A DNA stretch of 64,000 nucleotides from Engraulis encrasicolus (lineage: Eukaryota > Chordata > Actinopteri > Clupeiformes > Engraulidae). Below the pieces are notes generated by a model. The model saw only the letters and a list, made by a program, of their open reading frames with translations. It had not been told where the DNA came from and did not search any database. A program made the position numbers and the translations under genes. Shown one piece after another: positions 1 to 57,531 of the stretch; the stretch's first letter is position 1, and each line of letters opens with the position of its first letter. Where the stretch lies: NCBI RefSeq assembly GCF_034702125.1, contig NC_085865.1, forward strand, positions 21,840,781 through 21,904,780. Direction: 5' to 3'.

Positions 1-33638
<33,638 letters not shown>

Positions 33639-33676
33639 GCAAGTAGCTGTCTGTGTCTGTGTCTGAGTCTCAGGTG

Positions 33677-34064
33677 CAGGGCTTGACACTGGCACCTGCC
33701 AACCGGCCAAATGCTGGTAAAACTTGGCTGTGGCTGGTAACAATTTCAGTGTCACTAGCCAATTTGGCAGGTAGCTCATTCTATGATATGACATATCATA
33801 ATAGCGTATATTCTGCACTTTGCCCCTTGTGTATCAATTGTTTGTATTTAAGTTCAAGAAAAAGCTCAGTTACTCAGTTTCTATTTGCTTGTTTTATTTC
33901 CATGTTGAAACCCATGCACTCATCTTCTTGCTTTAAGCACCTCATCTTCTGAGGTTAGATGTACAGCATCATGATTTAAAAAAATGTGGCTAGTAGAACA
34001 GCTGGCTGGCTATTGACAACTAGCCACAGTGGCCGGCAAGAGATAAAGCTAATGTCAAGCCTTG
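33677..34064. mobile_element. hAT-type MITE, 388 bp, in the dynein 3' UTR
   Basis: Ends cagggcttgacac / atgtcaagccttg. 8-bp target duplication ctcaggtg (33669-33676) versus ctcgggtg (34065-34072). Starts 38 bases after the stop codon. The interior has repeated 'ctggc..gtagc' type motifs. Confidence 0.82.
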
Positions 34065-34445
34065 CTCGGGTGTATACAGCACATCCACCTCATTAGGTAC
34101 AGAAGAGTAAATGGTGCACAAACTCTGTAAGCGTTGCAATTACATCTCTAAGAGTACTTCTACTTAATGCATATCTGATTAGTCCATATCGAGCTACGCA
34201 GAGATGTCAATCCTGGGTAGAAATGACCACAAATTTGAAACGACCAGCACTGAATCATAATGAAGTAGACTAGCTAGTCAATCCAGTCACCTGTGTTTGG
34301 AAGAAAACTGTTGCAGGGTTTTTATTTTTTAATTTCCTAACCTGGAATAGACACCCCTGTGGTGGTTCCCTATTGCTGGTTCTATTGACCAAAGGGCCTA
34401 CATGTAATTCACTTCACAATCAAATCAAAAATTACTTCTAATCAA

Positions 34446-34548
<103 letters not shown>

Positions 34549-36711
34549 TGTATTTGTACTGTATGACTACGTCACGGATATGTCATTGACGATGACCTAA
34601 TTATTTTTGACCCATAAAATCACGACAACTGATGATTTAATTAGAGCACAAAGGGATTTCACACTTTGTTTCAATTCACTCTGATAATAAATATATATTT
34701 TGCTAACTGGGTCAATTATGCTAATTGGGTGTTAGCTAGGTCAATTAGCCCATTTCTATGCACGGTCCTTGTAATGACACAAGCCCAGAAGTGGTACGCT
34801 TGTCTTTTCCTACAAGATTCTGAATGTACTCTCGAACAACGTGAAGAATGTGGTGAAGGTTCATGATTGAATGTATTCTTTTGCAGTTTTATTAGCTGTT
34901 TTCCAAATATATAACCAGAGAATAAAAACAATGCATACTGACAAGTATCACAAAATGTCCATTGCTTGAATTACGTTTTGTTATCTGTCAACCCAGTAGA
35001 AAATGTATTTGTGTTACCCAATGCTATTTATCTGTGGTTCTTCAAAAATGAAAATGCGTTTCATAACTCAAACTAAGAATCTATTTTTTTTCTGAAATAA
35101 ATTGCACAAGAAATGTAATTAGTTAATCTAGCAGCAGTTATTACATTCGAAATATGCTTCAAAACGAAGTGCAGTCAAGGCAAGATAAAATCAGATAGCA
35201 CCACTGATAAAGTTAATAAATGCCATAAATATATTTTACTTAGGTGGCAAGAGAAAAAAACTATACATGCAACAACTTTGTGACCTCAAAACACCATCTA
35301 TAGGTACTACATTACACTACCTGACATTACCAGTACTTTTGATTTATATATACAGTAAGTAATCAATAACACATGCAAGATCACCTGGTCACAGTGAAGA
35401 GTCCCCTCAGTTAATAGTCCCAGAGCCAGGAGCGTTTTATTTATGTTTTTGAGCCCGAAAGCTTAAATGGGTGTGTCTTATGCATCCACATTTTAAGGAC
35501 TTTGCAGTGTCTTACAAACCCAAAGGGAGACACAAATTCACAATGTTAATCTGAAGTTTGGTACCTGCTTATCTGCATTTTCAGCTTTGTTTGGAGGTCA
35601 TTTCCAGCAACTTGTGCCTAAATCCATATAAACATAAGGAAATGGCACTGAAGTGGTCTTCCTAACATGAAGTTGGGCTCAAAAACACAATTAAAACCCT
35701 CTTGGCTCTGCCACTCCAAGCTGTAGCTGATGGATATAAGATGCGTGCCATTCACCTCTTAGCATCAAGCTAAAGGCTAAAGGACGGGATTCTCCGATAC
35801 CGTAGAGCATTTTTCCCTTTAAAAACATCTTAAAACTTAAATGCTGCTTTTAAGATTCCAAATTAATTATACTTCATTTAAACGACCCAACTAATTCTCA
35901 TCAAGGTACTCATCAGAAGCCAGCTGATGGAGTTTTATTTATTATTATTGAACTGTGTCCTACCAGTTGAACAGGAAACTGATAGGATGGACTAGGCAAC
36001 TTGAATGCATCTCAAATACGTTTCCATTAACAGTTGTATCATACATAAAAAGTTGTTTTATTGTTCTTTCAACACACGACGACGTTCACCCCAAAATCAC
36101 CACACGTGAGATCCCCATCCTCGAAATAAAGTGTTCATTCAAACTCGCATTATCAGTGATTCATCATGCAAATCATGAAGATGATAATCACCCTGGTGCA
36201 CTTCCACACTACGTCAATTCCAGACAAGTCCAGAAAATTCCAGCTCTCTTCCAACGCCAAGTTGCGACAATTGATCATTTTTCATCAACATTCTTCATTC
36301 TTCTGTTTCTCAAAGTCTATGGTTTGGTGTAAACAAGGAAGAAAATCAGTTAAGGACTCAACCTAAATCTAATTTGAAACCCTCTTCCCACATAAATCCC
36401 TCCAATTTCCCCACCCCCTGCCCACCCCCCCTGATAGAAATACTGTACCAGCAAATAAATATTACAGCGGTTTTGCTTCTTACACATATGTGCAGCTCCA
36501 ACTGGCCCTGTGCTGTACCATAATTCTTTCCTTTTTTCCCTCTCTGATACCAGCCCTCACTCTCTCTCAGTTTCTCCCCCTTCTCGGAGTAATCAACTGA
36601 TCCAAACGGGCATCGCTGGCACATCCCAAACCTCCGTTGGCAATCAAACAGTCATCTCGTCATCTTTTGAATCGTATTATTCCCCCCTATGCACGAATCG
36701 CTCCCCGTCGT

Positions 36712-37299
36712 TTAGGAGAGCTGCTTCATGTCGTACATGGGCACCTCCGAATCCTCTGCCTTGGCCTCGGCCCCCTCCTCGCTTTCTAATGCCACCTCGG
36801 TGTAGGCGACGTCGTTGGCCTTGCGGCCCTTTGCGGGGGCCACGGGTTCGGCCACCTCGGCCTCTGCCCCCTCTGCCCCCTCCTGGCCCTCGGCTACTGT
36901 CCTCTCCTTCTTCAGGTTCAGCTTGGCCGGCACGTTCTTGATGCTCTCCTTGAAGCGCGAGCCCGACGCTTTGAGGCGCTCGCCGGACTGGCGGATCTTC
37001 TCGCGCCGCTCGGCGGTGACGATGCGCTCGCCCAGATTGTGGACCTTGGTGCCCAGGTTCTCCTTGGTCTTTGTCATGTTGTCACGCGAGAAGGTGTGTT
37101 TCAGGCTCTCGATGCGCTTCAGGCCGCCCTTCTTGATTTTGGCGCCGGCGGAATCCCCCTCCTCCACCACCATGTACTCCTCATCGGAGTCGATCGCGGG
37201 AGGAGGCTCCACCACTTCCTCTTTGGCCTCCTTGGCCTCTTTCACCTCTTTGACCTCTGCTGCTTTTGGGGCGGCCACAGCCTTGACTTCATTGTCACC
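36712..37299 (-). CDS. cavin4: cavin4 exon 2 (HR2 and C-terminus, stop TAA)
   Basis: 195 codons and stop, acceptor ctgctag, starting GDNEVKAVAAPKAAE. A Lys/Glu run (KEVKEAKEAKEE) precedes the acidic SDEEY motif and the basic HR2. An Ala/Glu-rich stretch (residues ~254-274) precedes the end MYDMKQLS. Confidence 0.93.
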   Translation of the reverse strand, partial: GDNEVKAVAAPKAAEVKEVKEAKEAKEEVVEPPPAIDSDEEYMVVEEGDSAGAKIKKGGLKRIESLKHTFSRDNMTKTKENLGTKVHNLGERIVTAERREKIRQSGERLKASGSRFKESIKNVPAKLNLKKERTVAEGQEGAEGAEAEVAEPVAPAKGRKANDVAYTEVALESEEGAEAKAEDSEVPMYDMKQLS

Positions 37300-40200
37300 C
37301 TAGCAGAGGGGGGATAGAAGAACATTGCGTCAGTGATGACAATTATCACCTTCATTATCATCAATGATGTCACCGTATCACGTACGTACATGTTCATACT
37401 GAATTGCTATTGTCTAAGATCTATTGAAAGACTGTTAAAACATCACATTTATTTTCACATGTAACACCTTTAATACATGTCTGGAAAAAAATGCACCTGT
37501 TCTTTTAAGGGCCTCTCCACCTCAAGTTTTCTGAATTTTTATGTTTATATTTCCTTCACTATAATTTCAATGTTCAATCTCTCTCCCTCAATATTATGAT
37601 TGCGTATCCGCCCTCAAGGAAGCCAGTTTTTCGAGCACATGGGGAGAAGAGAGATGATGCACAAACACCTGTCACAATGTAATTATGCCTGACATCCAAC
37701 ATTCAAATCCCAGTGGCCCCGTCAGAATTAGAAGCCATTTCTTGGCATTTACCTCCCCATATGTGCAAGGTCAACATGATGTCACTGATCTGAGAAATGC
37801 GTCATTGTCCCCAACTGTCAAATCTGTCATGGCTCTAATCTCAGGCTCGTTTGGTGTACATTAATATTGTTTTTATGTCACATCAATGACAAACATGTAG
37901 CCTCTTACTGCAGATGGGGTCGCCGGCGGGCCGGGAAAATACTTAACTACATCATAATAACATTGCTATGACATTACAGAGAGCCTTAGGTAACATATTA
38001 AGACATAGCCATTACAATTTTGGTGACAGAAAGGTTATAACTCTCTCTCTTTAGCTCTGCGCTAAATTGATATTCTTCCGTGGCTCGCAAACCATTGCCC
38101 CAACCCCCTTCTCTCACCAATTCGAAATTGCCTGTTTATCTCAGCAAAAGGTACTTACAAACAGCCTTATACAGAACAGATAAATTTGCGCAAGCAATGT
38201 TATCGCCCTTCACAGTGCCATTCTCGCCACTATCACACTTAAAAACTGGGAGCTAATAAGGAGAGAGGAACACTGATTTAATTTATTATGAACATTATAA
38301 TATAGTGATCAACGGCCATCAAGGCATACTTAACCTACTACATTTGTTGATTTTCAAAGGTGTTGCTGCGTACCCTAATAGGGGCCCCTGGTGTGTCTGG
38401 TGCTAACAGCGGCGACTGCCAGGGTCATGGCAAAGTTATGCAACATCCCCGCATGTCAGCAGAACCTGACGGTGCATATTTTTGCAGCATATCAGTTGGT
38501 GAAATATTCATCATTCTGGTTTGCACCCATCTTGAGTCCCAACTTGAAAATGAGGCCAAGGTGTATTGCGTAAGCCTACATGACACCCCATTCGTCGCAC
38601 AGTGACATTTGCAGCGCAGCACCACTCACATTACCCGCCACATGTTAGCACTTTCCGCATCTCCAGGGCCAAGCCTATCACAGCCACAGGCAGCCGATAT
38701 GGCACTCTTTTGCCGCTTTTTCACAAACCATTAAGATGACACATGCTCTCTGACTGGCCTCCTTTCTCACCACATCCATTCTCATGCAGTCATTCCATTA
38801 GACGCATGGTTCAAAGGCTTATCGTATCAGGTTACCGCGATAGCCTGCACCCAGTTCTCATGCGCTGGCTCGCTCGTAAATGTAGATCTTAACATTTGCA
38901 CAATGGCAGGCTGCATGCTTTGCATCACAATTTGAATCAATACTCGCTTAATGGGTTTTTTTTCGGTGCCTTTAAACGCGGTGAGAGAGGGCTGCTTTTC
39001 TACAGGGGGCTTTTTAGACGGTTGCTGCGCCAAACATGATAGTACTATATTAGGAGATGTGTGCCTTCGTGGCGTACGCTCTCAGAATAACTCTGGACAA
39101 ACTGTCAGCTGTCGGGTTGCCTGAGCCGGGGCCCTGGCAGTGCAGTGTGCCCCAGCAGACAGCCCAAGCACAGTCTGAGTGTGTTAACACAGCACACAAC
39201 TGGCAGCAATCGCCTGTACATCAACATCCATTTTGTGGTGTGATAATGATGTGAGAAACCAATGTTGAAGGCTGCAGTATACAGTGTGCAACGGATCGGT
39301 GGTGGTACACAGCTTTGTGTAGTCATCTACTCGTAGAGCTGGCTATCATTTTATCAATTTATCCTTGTTCCAGTGGCCTGCTGCACCTTTTCACTGAGTG
39401 CGATAGCTCACTGTGAATCATTCCCACTGTCAATGCAACTGCAATGAACTCTGTGGTCTTCTGAATCTATACTCTGAAGAGAGATTTAATTAAACCGAAA
39501 AACCAAGTCTATTCTGGCTCCATTTTACGAAGAAAGGGCTGCTTTCAAGGTTAACTGGACAAAGGTGCTGAGTAGTGTTACCACAGATGACACAGAGCCA
39601 TTATACGTAGTAATTCTACATGAAATTATAAAAAAGTAACATATTATGCTGATTCCTTCATATTTCAAGTTTGCTTATTATATTATTCCTTATATTTATG
39701 AATTCATTATTGTGATTTTTTTTTTTTGCTTTAAAATGTACAAATGTAAAATTTACTGGTGTAAAACATTGAGTCGGTTTCGCAATTCAGCCAGCACATA
39801 ATAAAGAATAGCTCTTTTTCATTTTGATTAAGCAGTAAATTAGGGCTACGCAACCTGATACGTATTGATTGCAGGAAGGGTAATTGAAAAATCCTCTTCG
39901 TGTGTTAGTTCATCTCGGCTTGCTTAGGCTCATATCCTTCGTCATTAATCTAACAGTGAGAAGGATCTGGATATACACTAACAGGGTTATATCCTGCATG
40001 AGACTGTAATGTAGATGGATACAGGATGGCTATCTTGTTGAACGCGCTTTAGGTAATTTCAACAGTCAGTGAATCCTCAGATTTTATTCTTCAGTACCGT
40101 ATGTTACACAGACTAAAATTACTTGAGCATGCGTTTACAAATGTACAGTTTGGCACAGCACGGATGCAGGGGACTTTAACACTCTGATACTGTAATCTGA

Positions 40201-41428
40201 ATGAATGGCGTGGAGAGGACTACTCACACCTGAGACTCCTCCCACAATGACCCCTCTGTTCTAAAAACAAGATGGCCGCACAGCCTAGTGTCTGGCTTCT
40301 ACTTCGTTTTGATTATTTCGTACCTCCCCAGGGCCAAAAAGAGGCTCAGAGTGGAGGAGAGCTGTGAGGACTGGCAGTGCTGCCCAGCCCAGTGCACTGT
40401 AGTGCTTCTCCTGGATTGGTCCTGGCTGGGCTCCACATATTAACTTTCATAAGGGCACCGTCTAACCTTCTGGTGCCTGCCCATTTATCTTGTATTCTGC
40501 CAAGTCAAGTAGGAGGTTGAAATAATGAGGTCACCAGCGCACTGTCAACCACTCGCAATCAAGGCCAGAGGATGTGTGTGTGCGTGCGTGTGTGTGTGTG
40601 TGTGTGTGTGTGGGTAGCCTCCCTACTGTGCAAAACAATTACAGAGTGCAGTTTTGAATCCTGTTTTCAGTCAGTCAAAGTGTCCTTGTCTTTCAAGTCA
40701 CCACCTGAACTGTGAAGAAGTCCCCTCAGGCAAGCAAACTCAACTGACTACATGGGCCAGTTTTAGCTCGTGCTGATATTACAAGTGTCACTGGCGAAGA
40801 CAGCTGACAGAAATCCAGAGGACAAAAATGGAACTCAAAGTCAAACTCAAGTACTGGCCCACTGTACAGTTTTGTACAGTACATGTTTTTATAGCAGGAA
40901 ATGTAGCTTTTTATGACTGAGACTTCAAAAAAGGCGAGATCATCTAACAAACCAGCCGCAGTCACCTATCCCCTTCAACTATTCCTTCCAATGCCAAACC
41001 ACCACGAAACAACTCGCTTCCTTCCTTCCTTCATTCCTTCAGTCATTCGTTTGCAAACCGCCGGCTTCTGCTCTCACCTGGTAGATGACGACTTTGAACT
41101 TGTTCTTCATGAGCAGCTCGCCCTGGGTCTCCTCCACCTTCTTGACGCGGTCGTTCTGCTTCTCCACGCGGACGCGCACGTCCTTGATGTGGCAGCTGAC
41201 CTTGCGCGTCTTCTCCAGCAGCTTCTCCACGACGCCGTTGGTGGTGGTGTGGTCCTTGGTCAGCTTGGCCACGTCGGCCTGGATCCCCTTGACGCTGGCC
41301 TCCAGCTCCAGCTGCCGCTCCTCCATGCGCGTCTGGCACGCCTGCACGTTGTCTATGATGCCCGCCACGCGCTCCAGCAGGGCCAGCACCCCGGCGTCTC
41401 CCTCCAACGCGTCCGCTTTCGTGGCCAT
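36712..41428 (-). CDS. cavin4: Cavin-4 (muscle-restricted coiled-coil protein), complete coding region
   Basis: Two coding exons joined in phase give 312 residues. Cavin-4/MURC is the muscle cavin: it trimerises with other cavins to coat caveolae at the sarcolemma and T-tubules and is linked to Rho signalling in heart and muscle. Residues about 10-117 form the HR1 coiled coil (MEERQLELEASVKGIQ, LLEKTRKVSCHIKDVR, KNKFKVVIYQ). Residues 154-164 are acidic (DSDEEYMVVEE). About 170-250 are the basic HR2 lipid-binding part (KIKKGGLKRIESLK, IVTAERREKIRQSGERLK, KKERTVAEG). The C-terminus is acidic. RREKIRQSGERLK, ERTVAEG and the short -DMKQLS end resemble cavin-4 rather than cavin-1, -2 or -3. The neighbouring tmeff1 also fits cavin4. 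It is somewhat shorter than human (364 residues as I recall), mainly in the tail. Confidence 0.92.
37300..41077 (-). other. cavin4 intron (3.8 kb)
   Basis: GT-AG intron. Apart from a short (GT)n at 40570-40612 it has no obvious repeats, a contrast with the dynein introns. Nothing else is recognised. Confidence 0.8.
41078..41428 (-). CDS. cavin4: cavin4 exon 1 (start ATG, HR1 coiled coil)
   Basis: 117 codons from ATG (complement of 41426-41428) to VVIYQ, donor gtgagag, phase 0. MATKADALEGDAGVLALLER starts the protein. This is the first ATG of the frame and sits at the usual place, just ahead of the HR1 helix. The exon is GC-rich against AT-rich surroundings. Confidence 0.93.
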
Positions 41429-41867
41429 GTCGTCTGTTTTATCGGGTACACCCGGTTCACAAGCTTGTAGGTGGGAGAGGGAGAAGGAGAACTTGTTGGA
41501 AAAAGCAGCAACCTCCTTCTGACGGGGGGCTCCTTTTCCAAAAGGGCTGCTGGGGGTCCTAAGGTGCCTCAGGAAGGGTGAATGGGAGGGAGGGTAAGGT
41601 TTTTTTTTAGGATCTGTCAGGGGGCGGGTTCGGGTGCTGGATCATGGGGGCCGTAGACAGTCCTGAGGTCCTGGGGGGCTGGGTCGCGGGGACGCGGAGG
41701 GAGCACGGACGGACCGACAGACGGACAGACGGACGGGCAGAGTCTCTGCTGCTGAAGTGTGCCCTCACCCAGGTCTGCTGCAGAAGAACGTAGAAGCTCC
41801 ACCTCACTCACATGTAGGGCAAAACAGGGGGGATCAAAGGGCAGACAGAATCACATGGCACGGCCAA

Positions 41868-41892
41868 AGAGAGAGGGAGAGAGAGACAGAGC

Positions 41893-41930
<38 letters not shown>
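41868..41930. repeat. (GA)n microsatellite
   Basis: GA tract upstream of cavin4, broken by gcgaaag. Confidence 0.95.
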
Positions 41931-41932
<2 letters not shown>

Positions 41933-43361
41933 GGTGGAGCGAGCCATCGACGGAGGTAAGAGAGCAAGCAAGCCAAGATGGTAGAGTCAGGGTAAGGGAG
42001 TGCCCCGCTCCACACGGATTCATCACAGTTATAAATATCCCCCCCCCCCCCCAGTAAGGTGACACCAGGACTTTTTTAGAAGATGTGTATAGGTGGGGGT
42101 CTGGGGATAATGGAAAGCCCCCCCACACACCACCACCACCTTTCATTCGCACCATGGGACTTTTTCTGTTTTCCATTGCAGCACTTGCATCGCTTTTGTG
42201 CTAACATACACAAGCGTAAAGGCATCCATACATGGCCTATGCCTTGTATGGACCAGAAGGGGCACCCGATGCCAATGAGTGGCCGTGAACGTTTGACTGT
42301 GGCATGCGAGTGTAATTGGCAGAGGGGGGCACTGACTGGATAGGATGGGTAACATCAACAAGGATCCCATGACTACATGCCTGGAGAGATACTAGATATT
42401 GCCACACACACGCACACACACACACACACACACGCACGCACACACAGGTTTTTGGAGCTTAGTGCAAAGGAATGATCAGACACTGGACTTCCCCGTGCAT
42501 TTAGTGTGTGTGTGGAGGGGGGGGCTCTGCTTCGCCATTCACAATAGTGGTGGGGTTTTGGGGAAGTTTGTCAGGCACAGCAGCCCGAAGCACCTCCCCC
42601 TCCCCCTCGCTCTCTCCCCCCCCACACTGTCCACTGATCTCACCCCTTAGTCACGGCTGCCCTGCTTCGTCATCACTGTGCAATTTTCTCGTTCGGTAGC
42701 ATCCATGCACAAACATGGAAAAGCACTTGGTCCATGAGCTGAATGACTCCTCTTCTTAGTCAAACGCTAACAATGTTTTGTCTTATTATATACATGTTTT
42801 TTTATATTAATTTTTTTATATTTTATTTTATACATTTTATATATGTACAGTACCTATGGACCACAGCCGTGATTCAATTTTTTTTCCTCCTCTTTTTTTG
42901 TTGCTGCTTTTGTGTTTCTTTCTTCTTTTTTCCCTGCCCAAGGAAGCCAGACGATTGTGAGTCAGATGGCGAATTTTACTGGGACATCTTGGATATAAAA
43001 GGAGCTTTTCCCCACAGCTTCTGAAAATGATACTCCCGGGTCTTTTTAAAAAATCAGAGATGCCAGCATTTTCGCTGAGATTAGGAAGGATGTTGAAAAA
43101 GAATTTCTAAGAGACAGAGATACCGATCTGATGAAGCTTTGGTAATACCATCTGATATAATAATACTTTTGATTTTCATCTGATATGTGCAAACTCTTGT
43201 TTTTTGGCTATTGCTTCATTTTTTCCGCATGTAACCTTTAATCCTAGAGAGCGGTGTTTAATGATGTACCTTCATGCACATTAAACAGGTCCCCTGCGAA
43301 CGCTCATTATTAGACCACAGCTGACAGATGGGTAAAGCCTGTGGCCCATTCTCAAGTGTTT

Positions 43362-43570
43362 GTGTGTGTGTGTGTTTGGGATTGTGTGTGTTTGGGATTG
43401 CGTGGGTGCACTTGTGTGTGTGTGTATCTGTGTGTGTGTGTGTATTTGTGTATGTCTGACTGGGTGTGTGTGCGCGCGTGTGTATTTGTGTATGTCTGAC
43501 TGTGTGTGTGTGTGTGTATGTGTGCGTGCGTACGTGCTTACGTGCGTGCGTGTCCCTGTGTGCGTGCGTG
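43362..43570. repeat. Imperfect (GT)n tract
   Basis: GT-rich with internal duplications of 'gtgtatttgtgtatgtctgac' type (shown at its core gtatttgtgtatgtctgac) near 43440 and 43482. Confidence 0.9.
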
Positions 43571-44119
43571 GGTGACAGGAGTGTTAGTGCCTTGACATGC
43601 CTCGGGCCACTTTTTATTCTCATTGTCTCGTCCTCCTGATCGGCAAAAAGGTTAGGATGGTTAGGCTGCTGTCACTTAGCAACCACTGAACTGACACCAG
43701 CCCATCTCGCATTAACAATGCGCTAGCTTAGCACCTCAGGGGGAAAGGCTGGGCTGGGCTGGGAAGAGGAGTGGGTGTGGGGGGCAGCTGGGTGGCCTTG
43801 TGGTGGGCTGAGGAGGGGTGTGTTTGGAAGGTGAGGTGGGGGGGGACGGGTGAGTTGGGGGGTGGAGTGGGTCAGGGCTGATCTGGGGAGGGTGCAGTGG
43901 AGTGGCCTTGTGGTTGGGTGGGGAGGGGTGAGTTTGGAGGGGGGCATGAGGTAGGGGGGGGGGGGGGGGGGGAGAGCTGTCCAATCCCTAAAATTACACC
44001 ACCAGCTGCCACCTATAATTACCACTGGGACCTGACTATAATTACCCATCCGTCTTGTCACACTCCCGTTTGGGCTTCCTTGCTAGACACTAGACTTGTA
44101 ACGCACTTGTAACCTGCAC

Positions 44120-44275
44120 ACATGGCCGCTGACAGCTTTGGCCAGGCACAGGACAAAGACGTCTGAAAGGGCCCCCCAGCCCAATACATACATTGTAATG
44201 AGGACCCATTTCTGGGCCCCCTATCTCCCTGGTCCCGGGACAACTGTCCCCTTTGACCCCCGTCTGCACCCCTGC
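44120..44275 (-). repeat. Interspersed repeat, 'gctgacagcttt' family, copy
   Basis: Contains 'gccgctgacagctttggcca', 'gacgtctgaaagggcccccc', 'atacattgtaatgaggaccc', 'ctggtcccgggacaactgtc'. This is the best-preserved of five copies in the window. Strand is arbitrary. Confidence 0.8.
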
Positions 44276-44717
44276 CTACACACATACACTTGTGCGTTCG
44301 CACACACCCCTCCACGGACAGCACACAGTGTGCGGCGCTTTCATAGAATGTTGTCATACTTAGATGTGTAGATGTGCGCCTTCTTTGAAAACCAAGAGCT
44401 CCTCCACTTAGTGTTTGTCCTCGGGCTGGCCAGTTATGAATGTGTGTATGCTTCACATCATTAACAAGACTGAATTCTGGCTGTTGGCTTTCTAGAAATT
44501 TGCATTTTGTGAAAGCAGCAGCATGAAGCCTCACCTGTTCTTGATTCGTGCCATACTCCCGTACCGTGTCAAACAGAGAAACAGCAGGAAAATAAGGACT
44601 GGCGGAAAAAGAAACCATTTGCCAACATATTTTTCATCTGCACTTCAGATATTGTAGATTTTCTCATTTATCATATGTTTCTTATTCAACAATTTCTATA
44701 GTTGTATAGTCTCTATA

Positions 44718-44873
44718 TCTTTTTTAGGGCTTTTTATTTGATAGGACAGTTGGAGATGGTGACAGGAAGCAAGTGGGAGAGAGAGATGGGGAAGGATCGG
44801 CAAATGACCCGGGCCGGAATCGAACCCAGGTTGCCGGCGTAGTAACTCAGTGCCCTACCACCACTGCAGGGCC
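44718..44873 (-). mobile_element. tRNA-derived SINE
   Basis: On the minus strand it reads a tRNA-like head with ggttcgattcc (exact B box) and an A-box-like gtggtggtagggcactgag, then 'ccccatctctctctcccact', and an A-rich end aataaaaagccctaaaaaag. Pol III-transcribed retroposon remnant. No tRNA cloverleaf is needed or claimed. Confidence 0.82.
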
Positions 44874-46785
44874 TATAATATCTATATCTTATCATTTATA
44901 GTATTTATATAGTATCTATAGATTCTATTTCTTATTCCTCTCACTTCAGTATCTGACTCTATATTTGGCATTCATCAAGCTATTAATCCGCCATGTCTAC
45001 AATAACAGTTTAACACAATAGATTTGATACATCGGAGACCATTTTAATTCTGTTTCGTCTTGATGGTAGAGGATTTGCAGGGGGAACATACGTACGGTAC
45101 ATTCAGTCAATCAACTGGATCAAAGTTGTGCAAGGGTTGTTCATGGTATGACTTTTATGTGTTCATTCATAAAAAAAAACAAATCATCTTGTCAATGTCA
45201 ACCAATTCCTTGTGAGGACAAAATGTAGAAACACAGAGCAGAGCGGCGCTGACACAAGAGGTCACGCTTTACAGGGAATTGGAAATGTGGTTTTGTCTAC
45301 CCCTAGTGGACCCCTGCCCCGTCAACTCTGACAAGGGGGGCACGTGGCATGGTCCACGGTGGACAAGGGCATTATTATTTATTGATTACAGTACATAGTC
45401 ACTGCTTCAGAGAGACTATGCTGACATTATTCAGGCCTGATAGTAGAAGGATATCCTGAAACTGAAACCTAATGACTAAATGTTCTCAATGTTTTTATTC
45501 TCTGTCAAGCCTGAAATCAGGCACTGAGACTGAAAACTATATTTATTACCCAAATATTGAAGTTGGAACATTTGATCACCTTGTCAAATTTGAAAGATTA
45601 GTTCAAGTCTTGTCATAGATGGTCGTTGTATGAGTACACCAAATTGAATTGCCACCAAAAATTCGGAGTGTGACAATGTCTAGTCAGTGTTATCTTGGTA
45701 AGTAACATTAGGTTTAAGTTTCACATTTACTATTAAAAAGGAGCATGTAAAAAAGAAGCGTATCATTTTAAACGTGTTATAATCTTGTTTTTAAACATTC
45801 ACACACAACCCACCACTAGTTAAATCTCCGTGGATACGGTCCTTCTTGCCAGATCCCAACATTCACAAAGTCAGTCTCCTTAGCATACAGTGGGTTTCAC
45901 ATTCAATGCAGCATGTTTAGATACAGAAATGCAACTGACATCTTATGTGACTAATATTCAGATGGAAGCAGCAAAAACTACTCATAGGACGGAGAATTTA
46001 ATTCTATCAAGTCTACAGCACTGAACACAGTTCCACAGGTCATGCGATATGCAGTGTCTAGAATTAAATTAAAGTCAATAATAATGATCATTTCAACATC
46101 AACAACAGTTACACCAATAACATTAGAACATAAAAAAACTACAAACGATCCAACATCGAAAAATGATTAGCTATGTCAAAAAACACATTGTGTTCCATTG
46201 CTGGAATTCCTTTTTCAAAAGAGAGAACTTTTTGTAAACTTTTTTTTTCTTTTTTAAAACATCATCGGCTCACATTTCATTCATGTCCAACTGCATTTGG
46301 TGTTCAGCTGCATTCGATTTGCGAAGGAAACAAGAAGAACAAAAATATTTAAAAAGCAAAAAGAGTAAGACTTGGAAAAAAAAACGAAAGTTCAAGACAA
46401 GAAATCCATTTTCTGAGTGGTCCCAATGAGTAGCACATTCCAAGAGACAGCGAGAAATCCATTTAGGTGGTGGTAAAGGTATGTGTGCCGAGAGCTACTT
46501 AAAAAACAAAAAGAAACAAACAAAAGAGTTCAAAAAAGTACCAAAAAAATAACATTTAAACCCACAATAGCTTGCTCCTGATGTAAGTGGACAACACAAA
46601 CATCAGGAAGTACCTTAATGTCCAGTAAAGAAAAAAAATAAGGCCTCTTTCAAAATAATATTTAAAAAACAAAAAAATCTGTCATCCTCCCAAGGTTAAA
46701 AAGCAGAAAAAATAAAATAGATACGTTAAAAATGTAATCCACTTGGTACGAAAAAAGTATAAAAAATTAAAATAAAAAATTACAG

Positions 46786-57278
<10,493 letters not shown>

Positions 57279-57339
57279 CTGCGGGGAGAGAACACACAGA
57301 CGCAGCCATGTGAGACGCCAGGGGTATAGACATGACAAA

Positions 57340-57399
57340 CACACACACATCAAAATAGTCACACACACACACACACACACAAACATAGATAGCTGTACT

Positions 57400-57456
<57 letters not shown>

Positions 57457-57476
57457 AAGAAACAAACATAGCTACA

Positions 57477-57530
<54 letters not shown>
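57340..57530. repeat. (CA)n microsatellites
   Basis: Three CA blocks separated by short unique spacers (aaacatagatagctgtacta, then aaagaaacaaacatagct). Confidence 0.96.

Positions 57531-57531
<1 letters not shown>

Larger units (their letters stand above)
41429..46785. other. cavin4 upstream region and tmeff1 3' flank
   Basis: Contains a (GA)n at 41868-41930 (CT-rich in the cavin4 5' leader), short CA/GT tracts (42405-42445, 43362-43570), a G-rich block (43740-43975), a repeat copy (44120-44275) and a SINE (44718-44873). About 45000-46785 is AT-rich. 46120-46785 is A-rich on the plus strand, so U-rich in a tmeff1 3' UTR; complements of AATAAA occur at 45378, 45494 and 45542. No coding exon was found. 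Confidence 0.65.

Noticed and set aside
36712..41428. Cavin gene as cavin2 (sdpr) beside tmeff2
   Set aside because: The neighbour's transmembrane and tail sequence is TMEFF1-type, and the cavin's RREKIRQSGERLK, ERTVAEG and short tail fit cavin-4.
42028..42040. TATA-like box (tatttata on the minus strand) as the cavin4 promoter
   Set aside because: It is ~600 bp from the ATG, beside a C homopolymer, with no supporting elements; too weak to annotate.
44800..44873. A tRNA gene
   Set aside because: The B box is perfect, but the rest does not form a cloverleaf, and the downstream sequence and A-rich end are those of a SINE.
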